Shown piece by piece: positions 35,773-43,481 of a stretch of 64,000 nucleotides of DNA. Origin of the DNA: Sulfurospirillum sp001602955. GTDB lineage: Bacteria; Campylobacterota; Campylobacteria; Campylobacterales; Sulfurospirillaceae. The stretch lies in the NCBI GenBank assembly GCA_001602955.1, contig LVAC01000022.1, positions 191,721 to 255,720 of the forward strand. The letters are read 5' to 3'. The notes beneath the pieces were generated by a model that was not told where the DNA came from, did not search any database, and saw nothing but the letters and a program-made list of their open reading frames with translations. Numbering within the stretch: the first letter of the stretch is position 1; each line of letters starts with the position of its first letter. A program made the position numbers and the translations under genes.

Positions 35773-36909
35773 AAAGAGCGTTACGCTGCAAAGACTTACG
35801 CCCATCATCACGCCCATAACGGGTAAAAGCGTTCCATCATGCAAAAAGCTTGCGACAAAGCCCATCAAAGCACCCATACTGTACTGTAAAACGCCGATAA
35901 TCGCGTTCGCGGATGCACTGATGTTCGGGAAAAATTCTAGCGTCAATGAAACTGAGTTGGAAAAAATAAAGCCTAAAGAGCCGATGTAAAGCATAATCAA
36001 CGGGAAAATAAAAGTAATGCTTTGATCGCGAAGTATAAAAAGTAAAAAACCCAAAAATGCTTGCAAAACCATACCGAAACGCAAAAGATAAAAAGGCTCG
36101 ATACGTTTGACAAGATGGGCGTTGAGCCTACCTGTCAGCATCAGTAAGATGACGTTACTTGCAAAGAAAAACGAAAAAAGCGTCGCTCCGATATGAAAAT
36201 GTTCCATATAAATAAACGACGAAGAGGTAATGAACGTGTACATCCCGGACGAGCACAATATTTGCGATACGATCAAAACCATCGCCGTTTTATGGCTTAA
36301 AACGCGTTTGTAATTTTGAAAAGGAGTTATTTTCGTGCTGGTTTGTACACCTTTGGGAAAGAAAAAAAAGTAGATTGTAAGAATCATAAAGGCATAAACG
36401 CACAAAAAAACAAAAATACTTCGCCATGAAAAAAGTTTTAAAAATAAAGCACCGAGCGTAGGTGCGATTAGCGGTGCGGTTAGCATAATCATAGCAATCA
36501 GTGAAAAGACGCGCGCACTCTCTTTACCCTCGTATCGATCGCGTACAGTTGCAGATACGTTAACCGTAGCAATACCGCCGCCGAAAGATTGAATCGTGCG
36601 TAAAATCCAAAAAAGCGTAATATCGTGCGTAAAAATGAGCGCAAAGCTACTGAGTCCGAAAAGAATCAATCCAATACTAATCAGCGGCTTTCTTCCGTAA
36701 GCGTCCGAAATCGGCCCACCGAAAAGCTGACCCATCGCAATACCGAAGAAAAAAAGACTGAGACTAAATTCAACGTTGGGTATGGAAGTATGAAGGTCGC
36801 TTGCGATGGAGGGGAATGCCGGTAAATACATGTCGATCGACAAAGGAGAAATTGCCGATAAAGAGGCGAGAATAAGGATTAGCTGACGTTCGCTTAAAGA
36901 GTGGGACAT
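35719..36909 (-). CDS. MFS multidrug efflux transporter, Bcr/CflA family
   Basis: A 396-residue twelve-helix transporter. The opening ISPLSIDMYLPAFPSIASDL and the loop GQLFGGPISDAYGRKPLISIG are diagnostic for the Bcr/CflA drug-resistance group (14-residue loop between helices 2 and 3), and the FGGGIATVNVSATVRDRYEG segment is the second family block. Probably exports drugs or small metabolites; substrate unknown. It ends inside the mutY coding region on the other strand. Confidence 0.87.
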   Translation of the reverse strand: MSHSLSERQLILILASLSAISPLSIDMYLPAFPSIASDLHTSIPNVEFSLSLFFFGIAMGQLFGGPISDAYGRKPLISIGLILFGLSSFALIFTHDITLFWILRTIQSFGGGIATVNVSATVRDRYEGKESARVFSLIAMIMLTAPLIAPTLGALFLKLFSWRSIFVFLCVYAFMILTIYFFFFPKGVQTSTKITPFQNYKRVLSHKTAMVLIVSQILCSSGMYTFITSSSFIYMEHFHIGATLFSFFFASNVILLMLTGRLNAHLVKRIEPFYLLRFGMVLQAFLGFLLFILRDQSITFIFPLIMLYIGSLGFIFSNSVSLTLEFFPNISASANAIIGVLQYSMGALMGFVASFLHDGTLLPVMGVMMGVSLCSVTLFLVGVRNDAFHHHATPAS

Positions 36910-37034
36910 TCTTTTTTTCCGTAATTTTTTAAAAGATTATAGGCGATTAGGTTAAATTGAATGTTAATAAAATCCTTTTGAATGCTTTAAGTCGTTGCGT
37001 TATACAATAAAGTCAAACGTGTCAAGGAGCGTCT

Positions 37035-37703
37035 ATGTTACGAAAATGGTTAACCCTTTTGATTACGGCATGGCTTTTGCTCGGTTGCAACGATAAAGCG
37101 GCAAACCACGCGAATGTTACGGTCGAGGGTGTGGACGCAAGTGAGCAAAATGCCATTAAATCGGTTATTTTGAACGGAAAAAATCCTCCCAAAGAGTACC
37201 TCGAACTTGCATGGAAAAAACTCAAATGTAGCGATGCAATTAGCCAAAGAATCGGAAAACGGGCGGTTTTTATTGCGCATCGATTTCAAGAAAAACAGAT
37301 TTACGGCGGAGAAATAACGCGCGAGGCAATCTTTTTTATCGGAAACGATAAACCGAGCAAGATTATCGATTTTGACGTCAAAACGGCATTTAGCGCATTG
37401 TTGGCGACACCGAGTATCCAAGAGATTTTTGCGTCTTCAATTTGGGATTTGAAACGGTTGCACGAATTATTTTCAACAAGTGCAAACGATGCTTCGGCCA
37501 AAGAGACGATCAAAGATTTTATTTATTCAATCAAACGTTTTTCCAAAGAGGATCAAAGCTACATTGATCAAGCGATTTCCACGGCAAATACGCCGATGTC
37601 GATTGCCAATAATACGGCGTTGTTCATCGTTATGCGCCTTTTTCCCGAACTCTTAGAAGAGCTGTTGTTTGACGAAATAACGTACAAGGGCAAATATTAT
37701 TAA
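37035..37703 (+). CDS. putative lipoprotein of unknown function
   Basis: A 222-residue protein with a lipoprotein signal: positive start, hydrophobic stretch and lipobox LLLGC with Cys18 as the lipid-bearing residue. The rest is a soluble, mixed domain that I do not recognise; a single further cysteine is at about residue 59. A TATACAAT promoter element lies about 30 bases upstream and AAGGAG precedes the ATG. It is followed nine bases later by the Sel1-repeat gene and is probably co-transcribed with it. Confidence 0.7.
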   Translation: MLRKWLTLLITAWLLLGCNDKAANHANVTVEGVDASEQNAIKSVILNGKNPPKEYLELAWKKLKCSDAISQRIGKRAVFIAHRFQEKQIYGGEITREAIFFIGNDKPSKIIDFDVKTAFSALLATPSIQEIFASSIWDLKRLHELFSTSANDASAKETIKDFIYSIKRFSKEDQSYIDQAISTANTPMSIANNTALFIVMRLFPELLEELLFDEITYKGKYY

Positions 37704-37712
37704 GGAGATACG

Positions 37713-38336
37713 ATGAAAGCTCTTATCTTTAAAATCGCGATAGGGTTTTATTTCAGTATCGGTATGCTTCACGCCGATGCTTTAAGCGAAGGCCTCGGTG
37801 CTTATGAAAAAGGAAACTACATGGCATCAAGCCTCTTTTTCGAAGAAGCCTGCGATAACAACGTGATGGAAGCATGCTATAACCTTGCGCTGATGTACGA
37901 CGAAGGTATGGGCGTTTATAAAGACGATCAAAAAGCGATGAGGTTATTGGCAAAAGCGTGTGAGGGCGGATTTGTCGATAGTTGCTATAATCTTGGCATA
38001 ATGTACGAAAAAGGCGAAGGTGTTACGCAAGATACGGTAAAGGCGTTTACGCTTTATTATCAAGCTTGTGAAAAAGGGCATACGCGAGGATGCTATTCGA
38101 CCGCGCTTATGTACTATAAAGGCGAAGGCGTACGAAAGAACTTTGTTGAAGCCGCAAAACTTTTTCAACAAACATGCAATGAAGGTTATGAAAAAAGTTG
38201 CTTTAATCTAGGCGTGATGTACCGTGACGGGCAAGGCGTGGTTCAAAACAGACAAAAAGCAATCGAGTTGTTCTCTCAAGCATGCACGATGGGTTTTGAT
38301 CTCGGATGCAAAAACGCTCTGTTGCTCAAAGAGTGA
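37713..38336 (+). CDS. secreted Sel1-repeat (Hcp-like) cysteine-rich protein
   Basis: A 207-residue protein with a signal peptide (cut near LHADA) and about five Sel1-like repeats of 36 residues. Each repeat has the form AC..G...SC.NLG.MY..G.GV..D..KA, with paired cysteines seven to eight residues apart that in Helicobacter cysteine-rich proteins form disulfides. Such proteins are periplasmic or secreted and bind partners; the target is unknown. A short hairpin follows the stop codon. Confidence 0.85.
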   Translation: MKALIFKIAIGFYFSIGMLHADALSEGLGAYEKGNYMASSLFFEEACDNNVMEACYNLALMYDEGMGVYKDDQKAMRLLAKACEGGFVDSCYNLGIMYEKGEGVTQDTVKAFTLYYQACEKGHTRGCYSTALMYYKGEGVRKNFVEAAKLFQQTCNEGYEKSCFNLGVMYRDGQGVVQNRQKAIELFSQACTMGFDLGCKNALLLKE

Positions 38337-38347
38337 TAGAAAAATTA

Positions 38348-38367
38348 TAAGTGTTATTTTGCACTTA
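38348..38367. terminator. small hairpin between the Sel1 gene and the tRNA cluster
   Basis: TAAGTG and CACTTA form a 6-bp stem; on the minus strand it is followed by TAATTTTT, so it could end the tRNA transcript, or the Sel1 transcript from the other side. Weak. Confidence 0.35.
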
Positions 38368-38421
38368 AGAATTGAATTAGCATTTTAACAAGACGTATTT
38401 TAGGGGTTTTTGAAGTAGTGG

Positions 38422-38506
38422 CCGGGAGAGAGGGATTCGAACCCCCGGAGGTATTACCCTCAACGGTTTTCAAGACCGCCGCATTAAACCGCTCTGCCAT
38501 CTCCCG
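38422..38506 (-). tRNA. tRNA-Ser (UGA)
   Basis: Cloverleaf with 7-bp acceptor CGGGAGA/TCTCCCG, a long variable arm and anticodon TGA in GGTCTTGAAAACC. CCA is not encoded at the 3' end (genome reads GCC). Last of four tRNAs on the minus strand. Confidence 0.93.
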
Positions 38507-38532
38507 AGACGAAGAAACATAGTTGCAAATTT

Positions 38533-38606
38533 TGGAGGCGACACCCGGATTTGAACCGGGGATCAAGGCTTTGCAGGCCCATGCCTTACCGCTTGGCTAT
38601 ATCGCC
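38533..38606 (-). tRNA. tRNA-Cys (GCA)
   Basis: Acceptor GGCGATA/TGTCGCC, anticodon GCA in GGCCTGCAAAGCC, T-loop GGTTCAAATCC and an encoded CCA end. Confidence 0.94.
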
Positions 38607-38625
38607 ACCGAATTCTTAAATCAGG

Positions 38626-38713
38626 TGGTGCCCGGAGCCGGATTTGAACCGGCACAGGAAAAACTCCCGAGGGATTTTAAGTCCCTTGCGTCTACCAATT
38701 TCGCCATCCGGGC
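38626..38713 (-). tRNA. tRNA-Leu (UAA)
   Basis: Acceptor GCCCGGA/TCCGGGC, long variable arm, anticodon TAA in GGACTTAAAATCC and an encoded CCA end. Confidence 0.94.
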
Positions 38714-38741
38714 AACGCATTTCTTTTTTAAAAAAACTAAA

Positions 38742-38816
<75 letters not shown>

Positions 38817-38913
38817 ATTTAAAAAAGAGATGAGAGTATAGCAGTTTTTTTGAAAAATGTAAAGCCATCTTCGTTAAATTTACGGAAGGCAAATTTTTTT
38901 AGGGTGGTTTTGC

Positions 38914-38919
38914 TATAAT
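38914..38919 (+). promoter_or_regulatory. -10 box of ilvD
   Basis: TATAAT with an extended -10 (TTTTGCTATAAT), 26 bases before the ilvD start. Confidence 0.7.
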
Positions 38920-38944
38920 TTAAAAAATTTTTTAAGGAAGATTG

Positions 38945-40627
38945 ATGCGTAGCGATCAAGTCAAAAAAGGGTATAACAGAGCACCTCATCGGAGTTTGTT
39001 TCGGGCCACTGGGCTTAAAGATGAAGATTTTAACAAACCGTTTATCGGCGTAGCCAATTCGTATATCGATATTATTCCTGGACATTTCTTTTTGCATGAG
39101 TATGCCGTGATCATTAAAGACGAGATTCGTAAAAACGGATGCGTTCCGTTTGAATTTAATACGATCGGCGTCGACGACGGGATTGCGATGGGGCATGATG
39201 GGATGCTGTATTCGCTTCCGAGCCGCGAGTTGATCGCCAATTCGATTGAAACGATGATGAATGCGCATATGTTAGATGCGATGATTTGTATTCCCAACTG
39301 CGACAAGATAGTACCGGGTATGATTATGGGCGCGCTTAGGGTTAATGTTCCGACGGTTTTCGTCAGCGGCGGACCGATGAAAAAAGGTTATACAAAAGAG
39401 GGAGCACCGCTTGATTTAAACTCTGCTTTCGAAGCCGTCGGGAAGTTCGAAAAAGGCGATATTAGCGAAGCGGAATTGGTTGATATCGAGTGCAATGCTT
39501 GTCCAAGCGGCGGTTCGTGTTCGGGGATGTTTACCGCCAATAGTATGAATACGTTGATGGAAGCCATGGGTATTGCCCTTCCCGGTAACGGTACGATTCC
39601 GGCACTTACGCCAGAACGCGAAGCGTTAATTCGCAAGGCGGCCAAACGTATCTGTGAAATTGCCCTCGACGATCGTTATAAATTGAAAAACATCTTGAAT
39701 GAAAAAGCCGTTCGTAACGCATTTGCGATCGATATGGCTATGGGAGGAAGCTCCAACACGGTTCTTCACATGTTAGCCATCGCTAAAGAAGCGGGCGTTA
39801 ATTTCGCGATTAAAGATATTAACGAAATTAGTAAAAACGTTTCGCATATCGCGAAAATTTCGCCTTCGCTTTCGACCGTTCATATGGAAGACATCAACAA
39901 AGCGGGCGGCATGAACGCCGTTATGAAAGAGGTTAGCCGACGCGATAACGGTATTTTGCATCTGGATAATTTAACCGTGACCGGCGAAACGATCGGCGAA
40001 CGTATCGCTACTGCGGAAATTCAAGATACGACCGTCATTCATACCCTTGAAAATCCTTACTCCAAAGTGGGCGGATTGGCGATTTTGTTCGGCAATTTGG
40101 CACAAGCGGGATGCGTCATTAAAACGGCGGGTATCGTGGGCGGTCGCCAATTTATCGGTAAAGCGGTTTGTTTTGATTCGCAACAAGAAGCACTCTTGGG
40201 AATCGTAGGCGGTAAAGTCAAAAAAGGCGACGTGGTCGTGATTCGCTACGAAGGACCGCGCGGGGGACCTGGAATGCAAGAGATGCTTTCTCCGACCAGT
40301 TTGATCATGGGAATGGGATTAGGTGCCGACGTAGCGCTCATCACCGACGGGCGTTTTTCGGGTGCGACCAGAGGATTTAGCATCGGGCATGTCAGTCCCG
40401 AAGCTGCCGAGGGCGGGCTAATCGGCCTTCTTCAAGACGGCGATACGATTCAAATCGACGTCGATGCGTACAGTATCGAAGCCTTGATCGACGAGGCGGA
40501 ATTGGCGCGCCGTAAAGCGGCATTTAAACCCAAAGTCAAAACGATTCAAGGAAGCTGGTTGAAACAATACCGCCAATTGGTGACTAACGCCAGTAGCGGC
40601 GCGGTTCTTCGTACCGAAGAGGCGTAA
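38945..40627 (+). CDS. ilvD: dihydroxy-acid dehydratase
   Basis: A 560-residue Fe-S dehydratase that makes the 2-oxo acids of valine, leucine and isoleucine synthesis. Cluster cysteines are seen in CIPNCDKI and CNACPSGGSCSGMFTANS, and the C-terminal ITDGRFSGATRGFSIGHVSPEA is the family's active-site block. The ATG at 38945 follows TTAAGGAAGATT; the TTG just before it is less likely. Its stop shares a base with the marC start. Confidence 0.96.
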   Translation: MRSDQVKKGYNRAPHRSLFRATGLKDEDFNKPFIGVANSYIDIIPGHFFLHEYAVIIKDEIRKNGCVPFEFNTIGVDDGIAMGHDGMLYSLPSRELIANSIETMMNAHMLDAMICIPNCDKIVPGMIMGALRVNVPTVFVSGGPMKKGYTKEGAPLDLNSAFEAVGKFEKGDISEAELVDIECNACPSGGSCSGMFTANSMNTLMEAMGIALPGNGTIPALTPEREALIRKAAKRICEIALDDRYKLKNILNEKAVRNAFAIDMAMGGSSNTVLHMLAIAKEAGVNFAIKDINEISKNVSHIAKISPSLSTVHMEDINKAGGMNAVMKEVSRRDNGILHLDNLTVTGETIGERIATAEIQDTTVIHTLENPYSKVGGLAILFGNLAQAGCVIKTAGIVGGRQFIGKAVCFDSQQEALLGIVGGKVKKGDVVVIRYEGPRGGPGMQEMLSPTSLIMGMGLGADVALITDGRFSGATRGFSIGHVSPEAAEGGLIGLLQDGDTIQIDVDAYSIEALIDEAELARRKAAFKPKVKTIQGSWLKQYRQLVTNASSGAVLRTEEA

Positions 40628-41265
40628 TGGCGGATTTTTTCAACCTCTTGTTGCAACATACCATTACGATGATGGCGATCGTCGATCCTTTGGGCGTCAG
40701 TGCGATTATGCTTTCGCTTTTGCCCCAAAATACGACCAAAGCGCATATCGATAAAATTGCGGCTAAAGCGACGATGACGATTATCGTCGCTTTTTTCGTT
40801 GTACTTTTAAGCGGTAATTTTTTACTCAACCTTTTCGGTATTGAGATCGATTCGCTGAAAGTCATGGGCGGTATTATTTTGTTGCTGACGGCAATTAAGA
40901 TGGTTCAAGGCTCTATGGAGTCGAAAAATCAAACCGAAGAAGAGCGCAAAGAAGCCATCAAAAACGATGAATTTTCGGTTATTCCTTTGGGCATTCCGAT
41001 TACGTTTGGCCCTGGAATTTTTGCAACGATCATCATTTTGCGCGGGCATAGCGAAAGCGTCGCTTCCATTGCGGCATTGATTATGGCATATCTTATCGTG
41101 GCGTTTAGCGTCTATCTTGCGTTTAAAAACAGTATTTATATCCGTCATTATTTGGGCATTACGGGGCAAAAGATCGTGAGTCGTTTGATGGGTTTGATCG
41201 TCGGAGCGATAGCGGTGCAATTTATCGTAGGCGGCATCAGCGTGCTTGCGAAACATTACATGTAA
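40627..41265 (+). CDS. MarC family (UPF0056) membrane protein
   Basis: A 212-residue protein with six membrane helices. MMAIVDPLGVSAIMLSLLP at the start and VIPLGIPITFGPGIFATIIIL in the middle are the two symmetric MarC motifs. The family's function is unsettled despite its name (multiple antibiotic resistance locus). It is coupled to ilvD by a TAATG overlap; a role in branched-chain amino-acid export is only a guess from this neighbour. Confidence 0.86.
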   Translation: MADFFNLLLQHTITMMAIVDPLGVSAIMLSLLPQNTTKAHIDKIAAKATMTIIVAFFVVLLSGNFLLNLFGIEIDSLKVMGGIILLLTAIKMVQGSMESKNQTEEERKEAIKNDEFSVIPLGIPITFGPGIFATIIILRGHSESVASIAALIMAYLIVAFSVYLAFKNSIYIRHYLGITGQKIVSRLMGLIVGAIAVQFIVGGISVLAKHYM

Positions 41266-41275
41266 GGATGGTTTC

Positions 41276-41485
41276 ATGAACCGAGGCGGTTGGACGTGCC
41301 CTCACGACGTCGAGGGTATTTGCGACATTATTCGCAAAGAGTGTGATCCCGGAGATCGCGGATGCGTGCTTTACGGAAAAGCCAAATTTTCCAATGAAGC
41401 CTCTCCTTCCAACGAGGCGTTTGAAAAGCGTATGGAGCGTAAAATGCGTGAAATACTCGGCGAAGCGTACGATCCTCAGGCGTAA
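41276..41485 (+). CDS. small cysteine-rich protein of unknown function
   Basis: A 69-residue protein with four cysteines (C8, C16, C23, C29) in its first half, spaced as in WTCPHD, GICDI, KECDPG and RGCVLY, which could bind a metal; the second half is charged and helical with KRMERKMREILGEA. ATG at 41276 is preferred to an upstream start because AAGGATGG precedes it. It lies 10 bases after marC and ends exactly where convergent tonB ends. I do not recognise the family. Confidence 0.65.
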   Translation: MNRGGWTCPHDVEGICDIIRKECDPGDRGCVLYGKAKFSNEASPSNEAFEKRMERKMREILGEAYDPQA

Positions 41486-42154
41486 TTATTTAAGCGTATA
41501 GCTCAAAACGATACGAATTTCCACGGGCGATTCGACGCTCGGGAATGTTTCTGAAGCCTGTTTCAATGTCTCAAGGCTGTGTTCGTCTAAAAGTGCATAC
41601 TTTGACTTTTGGCAGACGTGAGCCTCTTTGACCCCCGCACTCGTCCATATAAAGCATAAAGCGACGGCACCTTCCATTCCCGCACGTTGGGCTCTTTTCG
41701 GATACGTTTTTGCCGCTAAAAGTGCCGCTTGAATCTTGTGTGCAATCTGGTTTTCCTGCGCATCGGTTGTATGCTTGAGAGGTTTAGGCATCAAAGTTTC
41801 CGTAGGGATTTCTGCTGATAGAGGGCGCGCTTCTTCAGGCGGCGTCTCGTGAGGCGCACTTAGGGCAGGTGTCGGAACAACGGTTGCGATCGGTTTAGGC
41901 TTGGGTTTGGGCGGAGTCGGTTTAAGAGACGGTTGCGGTAGGGGAGTTGCGACTTTAGGCTCTTCGACGACGTTTGGTACGTTTTGGGGTACGGCGGGTG
42001 TAGGCGTCGGTTGTTGCGGCGTTAGGCAGATGTGAAAACGCTCTTGTCGCACGGGTTCGCTCGGTTCGGTTCGGAGTGTAAAAAACGATATTAAAAGCAT
42101 TGCGACGCTTACATGTAAGAACAATGAAAGTAAAAAAGCGCGTTTGAAGTACAT
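41486..42154 (-). CDS. tonB: TonB energy-transducing protein
   Basis: A 222-residue protein with one N-terminal membrane helix (about 5-25, with the Ser-His SLFLHVS motif of TonB), a Pro/Lys-rich spacer (KPTPPKPKPKP) and a C-terminal domain with YPKRAQRAGMEGAV, the YPxxA..A...G.V pattern that contacts receptors. It transmits proton-motive force to outer-membrane receptors. The ATG at 42154 follows the exbD stop by one base. It belongs with the receptor–fmdE–exbB–exbD genes upstream. Confidence 0.88.
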   Translation of the reverse strand: MYFKRAFLLSLFLHVSVAMLLISFFTLRTEPSEPVRQERFHICLTPQQPTPTPAVPQNVPNVVEEPKVATPLPQPSLKPTPPKPKPKPIATVVPTPALSAPHETPPEEARPLSAEIPTETLMPKPLKHTTDAQENQIAHKIQAALLAAKTYPKRAQRAGMEGAVALCFIWTSAGVKEAHVCQKSKYALLDEHSLETLKQASETFPSVESPVEIRIVLSYTLK

Positions 42155-42155
42155 G

Positions 42156-42557
42156 TTATCGAGGGAGTACCGCAATGTCGAGGTGTTCCAAACGGCGTGC
42201 TTTAAGACGATCCAAGAGCGTCACGAACAGTCCGAAACGGCTCTGCTCGTCGGCTTGAAGCATTAACGTATCTTGCGGGTTTAACATGTCAAGCTTTTGG
42301 TCGAGATTTTCCAAAGGAAGCGGCTCGTTTTGCCATAAAATCGTTTGGTCGCCTAAGAGCGTAATCGTATAGGCTTGTTTTTGAGACGGGGTGCTGCTTT
42401 GCGTCGCTTTAGGCAAATTGAGTTCTAAGGTGCGTTGGGCGATGAACGTTGAAAGGGTTAAGACAATCGTTAAAAGAACCAGCATAATGTCGATAAAAGG
42501 GATAATATTGAGCCCTTCGGGTCGTTTAAGCCGCACGCGATGCCTTCCATTTGGCAC
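42156..42557 (-). CDS. exbD: ExbD biopolymer transport protein
   Basis: A 133-residue protein with one membrane helix carrying the essential aspartate in NIIPFIDIMLVLLTIVL and a periplasmic domain. With ExbB it forms the proton channel that drives TonB. The start is probably GTG at 42557, overlapping the end of exbB by 32 bases; no strong ribosome-binding site is seen, so coupled translation is likely. Confidence 0.9.
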   Translation of the reverse strand: MPNGRHRVRLKRPEGLNIIPFIDIMLVLLTIVLTLSTFIAQRTLELNLPKATQSSTPSQKQAYTITLLGDQTILWQNEPLPLENLDQKLDMLNPQDTLMLQADEQSRFGLFVTLLDRLKARRLEHLDIAVLPR

Positions 42558-42960
42558 TCAAAACGTCGCATTTGCGCAAGCATGCGCTATAGGCCATAAG
42601 CGTCGGAATGGCGACCGTTAAGCCGAGTGCCGTGGCTTTGAGTGCAAGCGAGAGGCCGGTTAAGACCGTATCGGTTTGGATATTGCCGGATTTTCCCATA
42701 TCGTAAAAGGTAACCATAATGCCTAAAACAGTGCCTAAAAGTCCGATATAAGGTGCGTTGGAGCTGATAATCGATAAGGCGGTCAAGTTGCGCGTCAAAT
42801 CGGTTTCAAGCGTGTCGATATCGCGGTAAGGCGTTACATCGATGTTGCGGTAAAAGAAAAAACGTTCCAACGCATAGGTGAGAGCCAGAAGACTCATCAC
42901 CCCTAAAATACCGAAAATCGCATAATCGATCCAGAATTTTAATGCGTCCATCAATTCCAT
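42526..42960 (-). CDS. exbB: ExbB/TolQ-type proton channel protein
   Basis: A 144-residue MotA/TolQ/ExbB protein with three helices. APYIGLLGTVLGIMVTFYDMG and GLSLALKATALGLTVAIPTLMAY are the two family blocks with the conserved Thr/Glu-less channel helices. It is the short ExbB form found in Helicobacter and Campylobacter. It overlaps fmdE by 10 bases. Confidence 0.9.
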   Translation of the reverse strand: MELMDALKFWIDYAIFGILGVMSLLALTYALERFFFYRNIDVTPYRDIDTLETDLTRNLTALSIISSNAPYIGLLGTVLGIMVTFYDMGKSGNIQTDTVLTGLSLALKATALGLTVAIPTLMAYSACLRKCDVLSAKWKASRAA

Positions 42961-43481
42961 CCGCGCGAATAGGCTTTAAAACAATCCAAGCAAACTTTTT
43001 TCCCCTCTTGCAAGCGCATTTTATGCTCCGGTGCGCTCTCGCCGCATACTTCGCATACTTCCGAAGCAAACAAACGTGCCGATTCGGGAAGCTCAAACGT
43101 CGGCTCTTTGAGCGTAAAAAGCTCTTCCAGCGGTGCGTTTAAGATCAACTCTTGCATGCTCGCACGATCGATCGTATGACCGAATGGGCGTTTAAAAACG
43201 ATACGCCCTTTTTTGCCGTTTTTGCGATCAAAAAAACTAAACGCTTGCTTTCCCGTATCTTTATAGATGAGATTGCCTTTGCCGAAACTGCATCCTAAAA
43301 GCACTTGAATCGCGTCGACTCCGCAGGCGTCGTTTTCGGTTACGCATACTAACTCTTCGTCTTTGCTAAATCCTACCATCCCTAACCACTCGTGAGCGGC
43401 TTGCGATGCACGAAATCCGATGGCAAGTCCCGGACATGCGTGTCCGTGAAATGCGACACATTTTTCCCATAATTGTTGCAT
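42951..43481 (-). CDS. FmdE-family protein with C-terminal zinc finger
   Basis: A 176-residue protein. FHGHACPGLAIGFRAS at the N terminus, ENDACGVDAIQVLLGCSFGKGNLI and the DTGKQAFSFF segment are the FmdE core (PF02663). A treble-clef zinc finger follows at the C terminus (CEVCGES...KVCLDCF). The family is named after formylmethanofuran dehydrogenase operons and is common in anaerobes near molybdate/tungstate or metal transport genes; its biochemical role is unknown. It sits between a TonB receptor and exbB, sharing its start base with the receptor's stop, which ties it to the uptake system. Confidence 0.85.
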   Translation of the reverse strand: MQQLWEKCVAFHGHACPGLAIGFRASQAAHEWLGMVGFSKDEELVCVTENDACGVDAIQVLLGCSFGKGNLIYKDTGKQAFSFFDRKNGKKGRIVFKRPFGHTIDRASMQELILNAPLEELFTLKEPTFELPESARLFASEVCEVCGESAPEHKMRLQEGKKVCLDCFKAYSRGWN

